A stretch of DNA of 20,600 nt from Silene noctiflora (GCA_009801015.1 VHZZ01002697.1:42078-62677), one strand, 5' to 3'. Counted from the first letter of the stretch, positions 7,574 through 18,714 are shown. Notes: generated by a model not told the origin, from the letters alone. Numbers and translations are program-made.

Positions 7574-10500
7574 TTACCAAGAGAAAGGACTTCCACCCAA
7601 CAAGAAAATCTCGTTCTCCACATCTTTTACCCACTGGCAAACACGATTGCAAGTCTTAATTGCCAAGGCCTGCAAAACCATGTTATCAAAGATTAGTAAA
7701 TCAATAATATCGAAAAATCCACGCTTTCTATTCTTTCTCTCTCTCTCTCCCTTCATCCAATGTAAATTGTCACCATTTCCCTTTTTGCCCATCCCATAAT
7801 TACCGGCCAATTTCCCTTTCTGCCAAACCAAATTAACGGGCAATATTCTAGTGCCTTAACAGGCTCCTGTATATTACGAGGTAAGGGGGTTCAATGTACG
7901 CAACCTTAACCCCCCGTGTACGTAATATTCACACAATCCCTAGTTATGTACTATGTAAGTCTGTAACATACTCCGTCCTTCCCATTGACCCAATGGCAAG
8001 AGATTGATTACGGTCATGTCAAAATAATAAGCTCATTTCTATATCATCCCTAGTTAAGTAAAATAATGGTGGTAATAAGGGTATCGTGGTATCTTTACAT
8101 GTAAATTCTTTTTAGTTGAGGTGAAATAATGGTTCGGGTCCACTATAACTTATATATGACCTCTAGTCAAATGAGTATAATAAGGAAAAGAATTGGAGGG
8201 AGAATAATATAAAAGCAGGAAAGGCATCGATGTGCTAAACCATATGAGGAACAGGCTGAATTTTAAGCAAAAAAGAAAAACTATTTAAAGATATGAGGAA
8301 CAGGCTGAATCTCAAGCAAAAAGATATAAATGCATAGGAAGCACTGTACTAAATAGAAACTATACCTTGTCAGCAAGCGGGTCAAATGCCGCATATAGTT
8401 CAAAATCTTGAGTGACCCAGCAAAGTAAGACTGCAATGAATGACAAATTATAAGCACAAAAAATAGCAAAGCTGTGTATCAAGATATGCTGATATCAACA
8501 GATCCAAAGATTAATCACCATAATTTTCATCTCTTCTAAATTGTGTCCTATGAGGCCCAAACCCCTTATCATGCATTGAAGAATAGATTTTCTGGTATGC
8601 CCTATACAATCTGCATCACAGAGATATTTGTTAAAGTAATCGTGCCAGAAATTCAGAGGAGAAAACACATTTTATCTCACAAGGTTATGGATCTGACCTT
8701 TTCTGCTGTGGTGGCGTATTGATTGGAGATGAGAACTCAGAAGATACATACTGATCCAAATAAATACTGCGATAAATGAAATGCCAGAGACCACAAGGAC
8801 CACCAATTCCAGCACATGCTTCCCTGATTCTCATTGGAGAATGTTGACCTAAATGCGGAGAAGCAGAACCAGCACGAGAAGATAGATCCACAGGTAAATC
8901 CTCAACATGCAAACCACCATCTAGCATAGATCTTTGAACCTCGCTAAGTACATTCGATTTTAGAAAAACAGCTTCAATATTAATCCTGTGAACCAATTAA
9001 TTTCTTTCATCAGAAACTTACGAATACATAATCAATAATAGGTGGTACCACTGACTTTCTAAAATCAATATTTATGGTTTTTGAATAAAGATCATAAAAC
9101 TAGCGCCTGCGAAGGCAGTCTAAGTCCACGTGAAGGGTGAGCGGGTAAACTGGGTTTCCAGTTTCAAGGCATCCAAGTATAGACAATGGTAGAAATGCAG
9201 AAGGTTTCTTATGAATGGCCCTTATATTGATTAGTCCAACGGTTCCATGCTGTAGAAGTCATTGCGTGTGATAGGTATGCGAATTCTCACAAAGGGATTT
9301 TTTTTTCATTTTTCTACTGCTTGCAAGTGATTAGTTTGCAAACAGCAACACTTTACTGAATGCTTCATTGCTTGAAATGTTCTTTCACTTTTCAATAATC
9401 TGCATTGGTTAATTCTTCTACTTTTACCATCTCTTTTTTGAAAACTTTATCAAAGGCTAACATATAAAAGAGGAAACGCTAGGGATAATGTGACATACAA
9501 AAGGGCGCAATGAAAAAACTAAAGGAAAAATAATAGAAATTTCATAATTAACTTGATTTTAGGATTCATCAGAAAATTTGGCTCGATGGTGAGGTTTAGA
9601 TATGGCAGGTGACTTTGACTTTTGCGGCAAGAGATTAAGTAACTTGATTTATTTTAAGTTAGCCCGCTTCTGCAGTTGTGCCCACTTATGAGTATTATAT
9701 TACTTTTCCTAAAGAATTATACCATTTTGATAAGGGTAGATCATGAAGATATGGAGGGAGTATTTTACAAAATGCTTCATGTCCATGTATATATTAATGG
9801 GTCAATATGCTTGTGTTTTTAATCATATATGTGTTTGTTGCTTAATTTGAGAACCAAGTGACATACTCAACACCGTGTTGCATTCAACGCGTGTCTGCGA
9901 GTCCGAGTGACAGAGATAAATCCTAGTTAAGCTAGTCATATTTTGTTTTCTATTGCTCCTGCCCTCACCAATATAGACCAACAAGTTCAACAACACCTAC
10001 ATATAATCCCACTAATCTAAGATGTAGGGGGTCAAATGAGCGCCGGCATGCCTATTTAGGAGAGAGATGTTTCCTAGAGACCAGAAAAAAATGGATGGTA
10101 CATAAAATTAGAGAGAAGGCCTTGGTCAAACATACCTGCATTCTTTAAGATGATAAAAGGCATCAGAACTGGTGGTAAGCAACATCAAGTATGTATTGAC
10201 CTGCCACAAGCCAGTGCGACAGAATTACTGTCAACGTAGAAGAAAATCACCTGTCAAAAACGTTACTACGCGCTAATGAGAGAATTTAAATTTGACAGTT
10301 GAATTATTTTAACGTCTTCGTGTTGCTTACACAAGGGTAAGGTTGCGTACATCCAACCCCCTTACCCCGCAATTTGCGGGAGCCATTGAGGCATTGGGGT
10401 AATGTTGTAGTTGTTGAACTGTGTCTAGTATTTTGCCTGAGTAAACAATATCCAAGAGACCAAGATACAAAAACAATCAAACCGGCAACTGACTACACAT

Positions 10501-13500
10501 CAGAACAGGATACTAGAAAATTAAGCTAATTTAATGGGCAAAAACATGACATGATTCTATCGATCATTAAGTTATGTGGAATTTCATCCAAGAGTCAACT
10601 ATTTTGGAAACAAAAGAACATATTAATTAAAACTATCCAGATCATGGGATATGCAAACCTCAATTTTTTTATCATAAACACAGAACATATTGTGAATGTA
10701 AGCAAACAATCAAGCCTTCACTTAAAGAAGTAAGCTACTCACATCCAAATAATGGACATATGCATATAGAAAGGCCATAGGATTATATCTTGGCAGACAA
10801 ATTGGAGAGAAAGACTCTGATGTCCTGCACAGTCAGAAAATGTAAACACTTAGAAGGTTAACAAATGAAAATTTCTTATTCAACATGTAATGAAAGCAGC
10901 CTTAAACATGCCTCACTGTTCAGGATGTCCATTTTTGTGAAGGCTACAAGCTAAATCAATGGACAAAAAAAACACTAAACTTCAGATTATCATCAGTTGT
11001 GAAAAGGTGAGGAGTAAGCATGAGTGCATGACAAGTCCTTTGAATTTAGACTACGTCCAACAGATTAATCTATGCTATAACAAAACTCTAGCATTTTTAC
11101 ATAAGGGATCTCCAGCACCAGTTCAGACTTAAGTCAGTGGTGAGCATATTCAGCCATTGTGGTATGAATCAAAAACTATTAGAGCTCCTCCTCTAACCAT
11201 ATAGTCTTGGCACAAGTATTATGGAATGTGAGCGAGTGGCACAATTTTGACATTTTACCCACATGAATACATGACATAATCATACTCAAAATAGAAATGG
11301 GCAATTCTAAGCATAGTTCGAAACTAGAAAATGGAGAAATTTCAAGAACCAGAGGGCGTATGCAATTCCCTCAAAATGGAGCATAATTTGGTAAAAGCTA
11401 TGTTACTCTGACTTGGCTACAAGTGCCGGACACGAGTACATATCCAAGTATCGGGTTCGGCATGACTACAGTTTTAAGACACGAGGACCCCTCCCTAAAA
11501 TGAGGATACCGGTGAGGGGACATGTGTACAATGCAAAGACACTTCCAAGTCCACAATATTCCAATATCTCCGAGCATAATTGAAAGAAGTTTGACGAATA
11601 AGACTTAAAATCATTAAATACCCCTTCTACTAAAAGAATAAGAACTCTCCAAAATTTTCCCGCCTAAGTGAAATGCTCTGATTGGTCCCCACTACTCACA
11701 TTATATCATAATCATATCATATTAATTTTATACCATAAATAAGAGATACTATTACTAATTTTTAATGGGTTGTGCTTTTTCACATACGGATTTTACTCAT
11801 TCACATACGGTTTTTACAATTATACCCTTGTCATTTTTTTCCCTCGCTCAATCGATTTTTTCAACTCCCTCCCCTTCACCTAACTCTGATGTGCTCCGGC
11901 CGACCATATTCCTCTGACCACCTCGCTCCCCCTGTCTGACCACCCCGCCCGCTCCCTCTGACGACAACCCATTTCTCGTCCTTCCCCGACCTCCCAGCGT
12001 TCCCCAGCAATTTGTTTGGTATTGCACTTGCAGAAACAAACAATTAAATCAGTGCTTTCTCATCTTAATTGTTTGGTACTCCGTACTACACTTGAAATTC
12101 CCTCCAAGCAAGTTGTTTGGTACTAGTGCACTACACTTGAATTTTGGCATCATGTTTTTCTCTCTGAATTAATTTTGTTCAATAATGCGTAGACGGCGAT
12201 GGTTGTAACTATGATGAGTTGAGTTATTGTTCAGTGGCAATGGAATCAATTATAATTGGAAATTTAGAAGGGTGAAACAATTAATTGGAGGATTATAATG
12301 CATTATTCAAGTTTGTAAAACAATTAGATTTGATTTTGGAGNAAAAACCTAATTTGGTTAAGTTTAGGAAAAAAGGGTATGATATGGAAAATTAATGAAA
12401 AAATGTATGTGAAAGAGTAAAGTTCGTATGTGAAAAAGTAATTCCGTTTTGTAAACACACATTAATGAGATATTTTGATATTCTTATACATGTGGGATTG
12501 CATTAATAATACATGAGACAAAATATTCTGCACAAATTTTTCAGAATTCTATTTTCCGTCTTTTGATACAAAGGCACTACAAGCTGACTATCTTCTTTTG
12601 CAAATTCTCTAATTTTATTATCTAATTTTATTGTATAATTAAGTCATTATTTGAGGTTATTCTTTTGGTAAATTTAATCGTATATTAATGTTTTTTTAAT
12701 AATAAAGTAATTTATATAATTAGGTTCAGTTAAAACGTCAATCTTATTTGGTGTGAAAACTATCAATATTCTCTCTTATTATACCGCTTAAGCATGTTAC
12801 CAAACTATAATATTTAACATCTTTGTACATTATTATCAAAAAACCGCGCATTTGTGCAGGATCTATACTAGTATACTATTAAATGCCTTATAAGACTCTT
12901 CTTCTACTTTTGTGTTGCGACCTAGGTAATTGGGAGAAGTGTCGGGACAAATAAGTGTCGGGGTACGTAATCCATACCCATATCCATGCCGTATCGTGTC
13001 GTGTTGACACGGGTACGATCCGAAAAGTGAAGAGTCGAAGTAACATAGGCTAAAAATATAAAAAACACCATAACTCAACGTAATTCGGATTCGTAATTCG
13101 TGCAAATCGATTCGAGATTTGGTAGGTAACTAAGCAAATCTGGTAACCTAGAATCCTAGATATTTTGAATCTTGAAAAAGCGTGTCTGGATAGACGGAAT
13201 AATAGAGAACAGAAGAGAGGGGGGAAGCACCTTTCATTATTTTAGATATGGGTTAAAACTTGGGCTAAGGGGAGGGATTTGAAGCATGGCTGTTTCCTAC
13301 CCTATTAATAATTCAGATTTTACACAAGTCACTCGGTTGGAAAAAAGTAAGCTGTTGGTTCCCCCTCACCATCTCTCTCCTTCCCTCTTCTTCCTCACCC
13401 TCCATTTCTACTTTTAAGATATAGCTAATTTAATTCTTCCAATTAACTATAAGCAACATGCACATTCAAACAATAATGTATCACATCTGGGAGGTGCTTA

Positions 13501-16500
13501 CTTAAATGATTCGGATGACATCACAAAGTTCGACAAGAGCAGCATATCATCTGGATGAAGAGATGCCTTCTGTGCTCCAACGAGGCTAACGACCTGCAGC
13601 CTCAAATAGTAAGGTCTATGGTGGTGAAATCTATGGTAAAAGAGCTAGTAGTCAAGGAATACAGCAAACCTTGTGTTTGCACATAAATATTGCAAATAAG
13701 ACCCCTGAATCAGCAACATCTTGCAAAATAGCACCTGCAGCTTGCCGTGTAGGATAAGCTAGAGGTAGGCAAGTGTAGGCATGAAGAAAAGTAGCAGGGT
13801 TCCTAGATAATGAAGCGCACAAAATAAGGGATTTCAAAGATATACTATAGAGGGGACTATGCATTGATTCTTTCTTCTAAGTAGAAGGAACAAATTAGTG
13901 ATGAAAAGTTGACATGTAGGGGGGGGAAACCCTTTGCATGTATAATAAATAAACAATTTACAAACAAAATTAAAAACTGTAAAAAGCTTTAGAAGCAAGC
14001 AACTGCCAACTGCAACAAAACAGAGACTCGATTGGTCTCAAAGAAAATGCCAACACCCATACTAGTCGGTTGGATCCATAAATTTTCTGGTAAGACTCCA
14101 ATAATCTTCATAAAATTCATAAAAATAACTGAAAGCACTGTTTGCCAACAAAATAATATAATCTGTTTTGTTGGACAAGCTCATGCAATGAACTCCAGAC
14201 TTTGTGTATACATCAGCAACTGCTACCAGGGGCTCTATTCTAGAAGATGTCAACCCTTAGTTTTAAGATTTTTAATGCTTCATTTTCAGTATCAAGAATT
14301 TCTACTTTCCAGCATCACGTTCGAAGTCAGTCATAATCCATACTCCGAAAGGTATAACCAGAAAAAAAGAAATAAAAAGAAACGGATCTATGAATACAAA
14401 GAATTAAACGAAGCTTGATGGCTAATTAACACCAAAATGCTGACACCCTTTTCAAGTACGTCATTTATCATCAGTCAAGCTGGCACATACCAGAAAGCTC
14501 CATAATTTCCATAATATATCATGTGCCTAATTAATGACTAAATCGAACGAGGAATCACACATAAAGTATGTTGCATGAGTAAAATATTAAGATGAAAATA
14601 ACTAGGAGCTAACAAGGATGAGAAGAACATACCAACTGAAGGAATGGATGAGAGATGAGAAAACAGCATCTGTTCCACCAAGCAAAGGCGTCATATCAAA
14701 CTTTGGATTCTTCTCAAAACATCTATTCACTGACTTTGTCAAAATAAGAATCATCTGTCCAGAAAATGTCGAGGCTTAGCTCTGACTCCAAATCCATGAT
14801 AAATAGAATGAGCAATATGAGGTTAGTAAAAGGAGGAAAGGAAACTTACCTGACCATAAAGTAGCTCCAACTGCCCCCTCAAAGAATCATATGGCTCCTC
14901 TGTACAGCTAATACAGACCAAATAGATAGGTCCCTTAACAAGAAAAACTACCTGAACAGCTGTATAAGGTTAGGCATGGTTCAATAAGGCTGTAAATGAA
15001 GAACATGCTATGAACAAAAGGTTTCTTTCCAAACCCATCACAACTGTGAGTGTCATTAATGTCATTAACGTCACTTGGCTTGGCTATATGCCTATATCAA
15101 ACTCTAAGTAGAACCTAAGTTTCTATGTAAACACAAAGTATAGATATTTTGGTACAAATAATAGATTACGGGTTTATTCTAGTATTCTACATAAACACCT
15201 AGGCACCAAGCGCCAAAAAAAAAAGAAAAAGAAAAAAACTCCATAACAAATATGAGCTCATGCATCACCATTTTATTCTGGCAGCATATATAAAACAATT
15301 AAGTCCAATTAAATGATACATCTTAAAAGAATTTGGACTAGTCTCTTTTAGTGGAAATTCAATTTCTTGTTGATGAGTAATGAAGTGGATACATACAGTA
15401 GCTGACTACGTAAAGAAAGGCGGCAACCTAATTACAAAAGAAGTGCAGAAACAAATACATCATGTCCTTGCACTATAATGCATCATTTTTATGCACAACA
15501 GGAAGCAACCATATTGCTACACCTCAACCATACAATGTTTCCGTAAACAAGTCCTAAAATTCCTGACAAGAACACTCTGCCCTTAATTCCTTAAATGCTA
15601 TGTAAGCTCCCCACCCTTCTAGATGCCATCAAATCGTCAAAGGAAACATTCACACATCACTATGAGACTAAGTACCAAGGAAATGTCAAATGATACGTCT
15701 CCTAAACAGGTGTACCACATTGTAGCAAATAACAATCGTAACCACAACTCAAAACATCCGGAAAGAAAAACCGTGAGTAGATGCAAAAGCAGTGGTGAGT
15801 TAGTGTTTTACCACTTGATATAGACTGCATAGCAGGTTGAAAACGGTGTGGTACATAAGGCAAGTCATGATGAGGGAGGAATCCAGTTAGAGTTTAATTT
15901 TCTTATAAGAAAGAATAAGAAGAAGCATAGAGTAGAAAAAAGTAGCCGAGATGAGAAAAGAGAAACCTGGTGGTTTCCAGCGCGAACCAACTTAACACGA
16001 TCACCCCTAAGAAAAGGAAATGGTATCAGGTATGGTATGAGTTAGAAAGAGCAGATATATTAGGTGAATAGAATGTAAGACGTTGAGAAGTTAGGTTGTA
16101 AAGCTGACCCATTTTCAACAAAGGAAATGATAGCCTGCAAAGTGGCGGAAAAGCCAGCCAGCTTATGTTCATCCCCATACCTACACCAATAAAATTCTTA
16201 AGAGTAGCTTCTCAGTTGAGAGACTCTAAGTAGGGAGTAATCGAAAAGGACGAAACCTGGAATAAATAGGTTTGCCAGAGTGACTAAGAACAAAAAAGTG
16301 TTTTTTCCTCTTCCTCCAAGAAAGAGAAGCATCATCCTGATTGTTATAACGCACACAACAATCAATACAATTAATTAGTGTTGATGACCTCAACATATAG
16401 TATAGATTTGGAGTAAACAATAGAATAGAACACTCGTACTACATAGTTTGATACCTCATGTTGATGTCTTTTACCAGGAGTCCAATGGTGTGATCCCGAA

Positions 16501-16862
16501 TCAACACCGCCATTAACAATGCCATTATCATTATCATTATCATTGTCGTCGTCATCTTCTTCTTCTTCTTCTTGTTCAATCTCACCAGCGGTACTAGCAG
16601 GACTACTACTGCTACCTCTCTCGGCAGCGTATCCGCTACTAGTAGGACTGGGCGGATAATTAGACGGCCTAATCGGTACCGATTCATGATCAGCCTCCTC
16701 AATTGAAGTCTGATCGCGCAATGCCGTGGCTTCATCAACAACATCAGATTGTGGTGGTGTTTGGTGTTGATGATTGGGGGTTATGGAGAGAGAAGACAAA
16801 TTAGGGTTTATATCGGCGGTGGCTGCGCCGTCTGGTGAAGGTGAGTCATCATCGAAGGTCAT
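7574..16862 (-). CDS. MON1: Vacuolar fusion protein MON1 homolog (SAND family), 14 exons
   Basis: Exons (all minus): 16455-16862, 16257-16336, 16109-16180, 15967-16006, 14850-14951, 14633-14754, 13670-13802, 13502-13593, 10743-10824, 10136-10200, 8698-8985, 8519-8610, 8366-8430, 7574-7669. All introns are GT-AG, phases match at every junction, and the sum is 1737 bp: 578 residues plus TAA. Arabidopsis MON1 is about 600 residues. MON1 and CCZ1 form the exchange factor that loads Rab7 (RABG3 in plants) with GTP for Rab5-to-Rab7 conversion and vacuolar fusion. Residues 1-136 are acidic and disordered, with [26 protein letters not shown] and [14 protein letters not shown] open the first longin-like domain. 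Later landmarks are [59 protein letters not shown] and the end [18 protein letters not shown]. The start is the first ATG after an in-frame TAA at 16910-16908. Confidence 0.95.
7838..7915 (-). mobile_element. Au-type SINE 3' fragment in MON1 intron 13
   Basis: On the minus strand this reads GGTTAAGGTTGCGTACATTG, then ACCCCCTTACC, AGGAGCC and TTAAGGCACTAG, matching block by block the fragment at 10330-10415. GTAAGGTTGCGTACAT...CCCTTACCCCGC...GGGAGCC is the conserved 3' part of plant Au SINEs. The tRNA-like 5' half with its A and B boxes is not visible. Confidence 0.65.
7971..8202. mobile_element. Possible Stowaway-type MITE in MON1 intron 13
   Basis: The left end reads CTCCGTCCTTCCC after TA. 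The right end, reverse complemented, reads CTCCCTCCAATTC. CTCCCTCCGTCC-type termini and a TA target are typical of Tc1/mariner-derived Stowaway MITEs. The right-hand TA is not intact (AATA follows), so the ends have drifted or the call is wrong. Confidence 0.45.
8242..8325. repeat. Imperfect tandem duplication, period 49 bp, in MON1 intron 13
   Basis: ATATGAGGAACAGGCTGAA occurs at 8242-8260 and 8291-8309, each followed by a similar AAGCAAAAA tract. It lies directly upstream (lower coordinates) of exon 13 and does not touch it. Confidence 0.85.
8986..10135 (-). other. MON1 intron 10
   Basis: A 1150-bp intron between coding exons 10 and 11, mostly unique-looking AT-rich sequence. GATATGGAGGGAGTA near 9750 resembles one end of a Stowaway MITE with its TA target, but the matching end was not found. 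No open frame or RNA gene is evident. Confidence 0.55.
10330..10415 (+). mobile_element. Au-type SINE 3' fragment in MON1 intron 9
   Basis: GGGTAAGGTTGCGTACATCC, then AACCCCCTTACCCCGC, TTTGCGGGAGCC and GAGGCATTGGGGTAATGTTG, with a short GTTGTAGTTGTTG tail: the conserved 3' region of plant Au SINEs. The 5' tRNA-derived half is missing or unrecognisable. It is oriented opposite to MON1 and to the related fragment in intron 13. Confidence 0.75.
11775..12438. mobile_element. TIR element nested in the Helitron-like element
   Basis: Terminal inverted repeats of 35 bp at 11775-11809 and 12404-12438 match at 31 of 35 positions, beginning CTTTTTCACATACG. The left repeat holds two direct copies of TTCACATACGG 21 bp apart (11779 and 11800), like subterminal transposase sites. 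The interior has a C-rich tract (11860-12000) and then AT-rich DNA. No target duplication could be fixed, so the superfamily is uncertain, perhaps Mutator-like. It has no credible protein. Confidence 0.6.
12012..12141 (+). repeat. Three diverged direct repeats (TTGTTTGGTAC...CACTTG)
   Basis: TTGTTTGGTA followed by a variable stretch and CACTTG occurs at 12012, 12069 and 12113. Spacing is 57 and 44 bp. It lies inside the TIR element. Confidence 0.7.
13803..14632 (-). other. MON1 intron 6
   Basis: An 830-bp intron. A plus-strand open frame of 128 codons (14032-14418) shows no familiar domain, has intron-like composition and is most likely chance. No element terminus was recognised. Confidence 0.55.
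14952..15966 (-). other. MON1 intron 4
   Basis: A 1015-bp intron without recognisable genes or element termini. It contains a small AATGTCATTAA repeat near 15051-15071 and an A/G-rich tract at about 15218-15240. Confidence 0.55.
16522..16574 (-). repeat. Coding microsatellite in MON1 exon 1 (acidic tract)
   Basis: On the minus strand, GAA-type repeats followed by GAT/AAT-type repeats encode a run of Glu, then Asp, then Asp-Asn alternation at about residues 97-114. The tract lies in the disordered N-terminal region, where acidic runs of variable length are tolerated. Confidence 0.85.
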
Positions 16863-17160
16863 TGTAGTAGCGGATTGACTAATACCGGTGATTTTTTTGA
16901 GGGATGTTTACTGTATTGTGTATTGTTATGGTTATTTCCGTTGTTTTCCCAGATTAATTCGTTTTTCTTTTACTGTCAAGATTTTTTTACGTGTTTGGTT
17001 TTGGGGAAGTTAGGACTTAGGTGTGTCCACCAGTCTTGCTCATTCAACTACAGATGTTCCTTCTATTCTATTCTCCCTTGTACACTTGTGAACATGATTT
17101 GTTTAGATCGCTGACTAGTAGGTAAGGCTCCAAACCATGGGTTTTTATGTACGACTCTAA
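16863..17160 (-). promoter_or_regulatory. 5' flank and probable core promoter of MON1
   Basis: About 300 bp lie between the MON1 start codon and the nearest MITE. An in-frame TAA at 16910-16908 fixes the start. The sequence is T-rich on the plus strand. I cannot point to a convincing TATA box, so a TATA-less housekeeping-type promoter is plausible but inferred. Confidence 0.4.
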
Positions 17161-17457
17161 GCCCTCGTTTGATTGCGCCATACGGTAATTAATTTCTCAA
17201 GATGTTATAAAACATATGAATTGGTCAATTTATGAGAATGACCCAAAACTCGTTTGGGTGATATTGAGAGTTCAATTGACAAATGGGTTTCCAATTACCT
17301 AAGGGGCTAGCTAATTAAACTCCTCTATTATAGAGGAGTTCGCAATTCACGGGAAAAAGAAAATCCCATGATTTAGGATAATCAAACATCTCTCATTTTT
17401 CCAAATCATGAGATTTTCCAATTCACTCATTATAATATGGATCGGCCAAACGAGGCC
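17161..17457. mobile_element. Harbinger-type MITE upstream of MON1, 297 bp
   Basis: The left end GCCCTCGTTTGATTG and the reverse complement of the right end, GGCCTCGTTTGGCCG, form imperfect inverted repeats. TAA stands on both sides (17158-17160 and 17458-17460). GGCCTCGTTTGG-type ends are common in plant MITEs. It contains further internal inverted repeats (for example around AAATCCCATGATTT / AAATCATGAGATTTT). It is non-coding and sits about 300 bp from the MON1 start. Confidence 0.7.
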
Positions 17458-17460
17458 TAA

Positions 17461-18146
17461 GGGCTAAGACCCTTAACATTTACTGATTTTATTTCCATAC
17501 AGCTCGTCTTGCTTGTGACCTCTTAAAACCCTCTCACTTGCCCTCCCATTTGTCCCTCCCACTTACTCCTTTGTCTCACGTCACAAATAAGAATTTGTGA
17601 TTTCCTTATTCAAATCAGGTTTCAACTTCATATTTTCATGAGTCTAACACTCAAACTCGCGATTAAGTAGACAATTTTTGTTGAGACTTAAGCTAAGTGT
17701 TGGAGATCTTAAACTCATTTTATTTTGTTGAAAGGTGAGCAATTTCATTAAGCACAACAAAACAGTATTACAAACTATTTCATCATCATTTAAACGACCA
17801 ATACAAATCGAATAACAACCTACAATTACATGCTCCTCGGATCTTGAAATAAGGCCATTCAGACGATATATGATCCTCAACTACACATTTGTGTTGATCG
17901 TCTTCAAAATGACCTTAGGCCTTAAAAGGTTGCCCTCCACCTGAGCTTAGTTTCTTTGCATCCATACACTGTAATACACAACAATAAACGCACCGATACA
18001 TATGTTTTTCTTTAGCACTAACTAGTTCCTTCTGTCAATCCAGATTAACACATTAGCATTAGGAATGTTGGCGTGAGGCATTAAGGCCATACTCTCGATC
18101 AAAGACCTACTGCATCTACAATGCTGAAACAGATTAGGGAATTTTC
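17461..18146. other. Intergenic sequence without recognised feature
   Basis: Non-coding DNA between the MITE and the minisatellite. The minus-strand open frame at 17644-17880 has no domain that I recognise. Confidence 0.5.
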
Positions 18147-18296
18147 ACTTTGGGTGTCCGAGGTTTCACCAAATTCCAGTTTGGGTACCTCACGTTTACA
18201 AAATTAAACTTTAGGTGCCCAAGTTTATAAGCAAATGCATCTTAGGTACCCAAGATTTGAGTTACACTATTTTGGGTTCCTAGCTTTTATAAATGG
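18147..18296 (+). repeat. Diverged minisatellite, period 30-31 bp, about 5 copies
   Basis: Units start at 18147, 18178, 18208, 18239 and 18270. Each begins with a variant of ACTTTGGGTGCCC / ACTTTAGGTACCC, followed by AAGTTT-like sequence. Flanking AATTTTC (18140s) and GAAAATT (18295-18301) are in inverted orientation, so the array may be the body of a small TIR element. Confidence 0.8.
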
Positions 18297-18622
18297 AAAA
18301 TTCTCATCTCCCTAATTTTCTTGTTTTGTGATTTTGCTAAGCTCCACATACCCAATTAATAATACGACATAGAGCATAATTAGGAACCAACAAATAACAG
18401 TACTAATCATATGAAAATGTTCATCATTCTTGTACAAAAAGAATGGTCTAACATACCATTTGACAGCCGAAGCATTGTGGCCTACGTACAAAAGAACCAA
18501 ACTTATAGTAATTATGTAATACCCGTTCTACTAGGGACCCGTTGACTGACCTTGGACGCATGTTTGACCTTGGGATCCTTGTTAGAACGGACCTTGAGAC
18601 TTAGCATCTTTGAGTTCGGGGA

Positions 18623-18714
18623 ACTCGATCTAGCGTGAGCTACTCGATCGAGTAGTCCAGTGACTCGATCAAGTAGAGGTCACTCGATCGAGTAGTCTAC
18701 ATACTCGATCGAGT
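18623..18714. repeat. Phased array of 12-bp palindromes (ACTCGATCGAGT)
   Basis: Copies start at 18623 (degenerate second half), 18642, 18663 (one change), 18682 and 18703. Spacing alternates 19, 21, 19, 21 bp. The perfect copies read ACTCGATCGAGT. The array ends 22 bp before a TATA box. Confidence 0.9.

Larger units (their letters stand above)
11626..12871 (+). mobile_element. Helitron-like non-autonomous element in MON1 intron 8
   Basis: The right end shows a degenerate hairpin (CCGCGCA-TTTG-TGCAGG, 12844-12860), a few bases, then CTAG (12868-12871) followed by T. This is the classic Helitron 3' terminus (hairpin, CTRR, T). A matching left end is TCTACTAAAAGAATAAGAAC with AAAATTTTCCCGCC shortly after, as in many plant Helitrons. 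The base before TC is T rather than the expected A. No Rep/helicase is encoded, so it would need an autonomous partner. It contains a TIR element at 11775-12438. Confidence 0.55.

Noticed and set aside
14032-14418. 128-codon plus-strand open frame
   Set aside because: It lies in MON1 intron 6, shows no domain and has a low-complexity Lys-rich end; most likely chance.
15623-16045. Open frames at 15623-15823 and 15848-16045 (plus)
   Set aside because: They overlap MON1 intron 4 and antisense exon 4. They have no recognisable domain.
16439-16744. 101-codon minus-strand frame with Met/Ile/Leu runs
   Set aside because: It is a shifted-frame shadow of MON1 exon 1, produced by the microsatellite.
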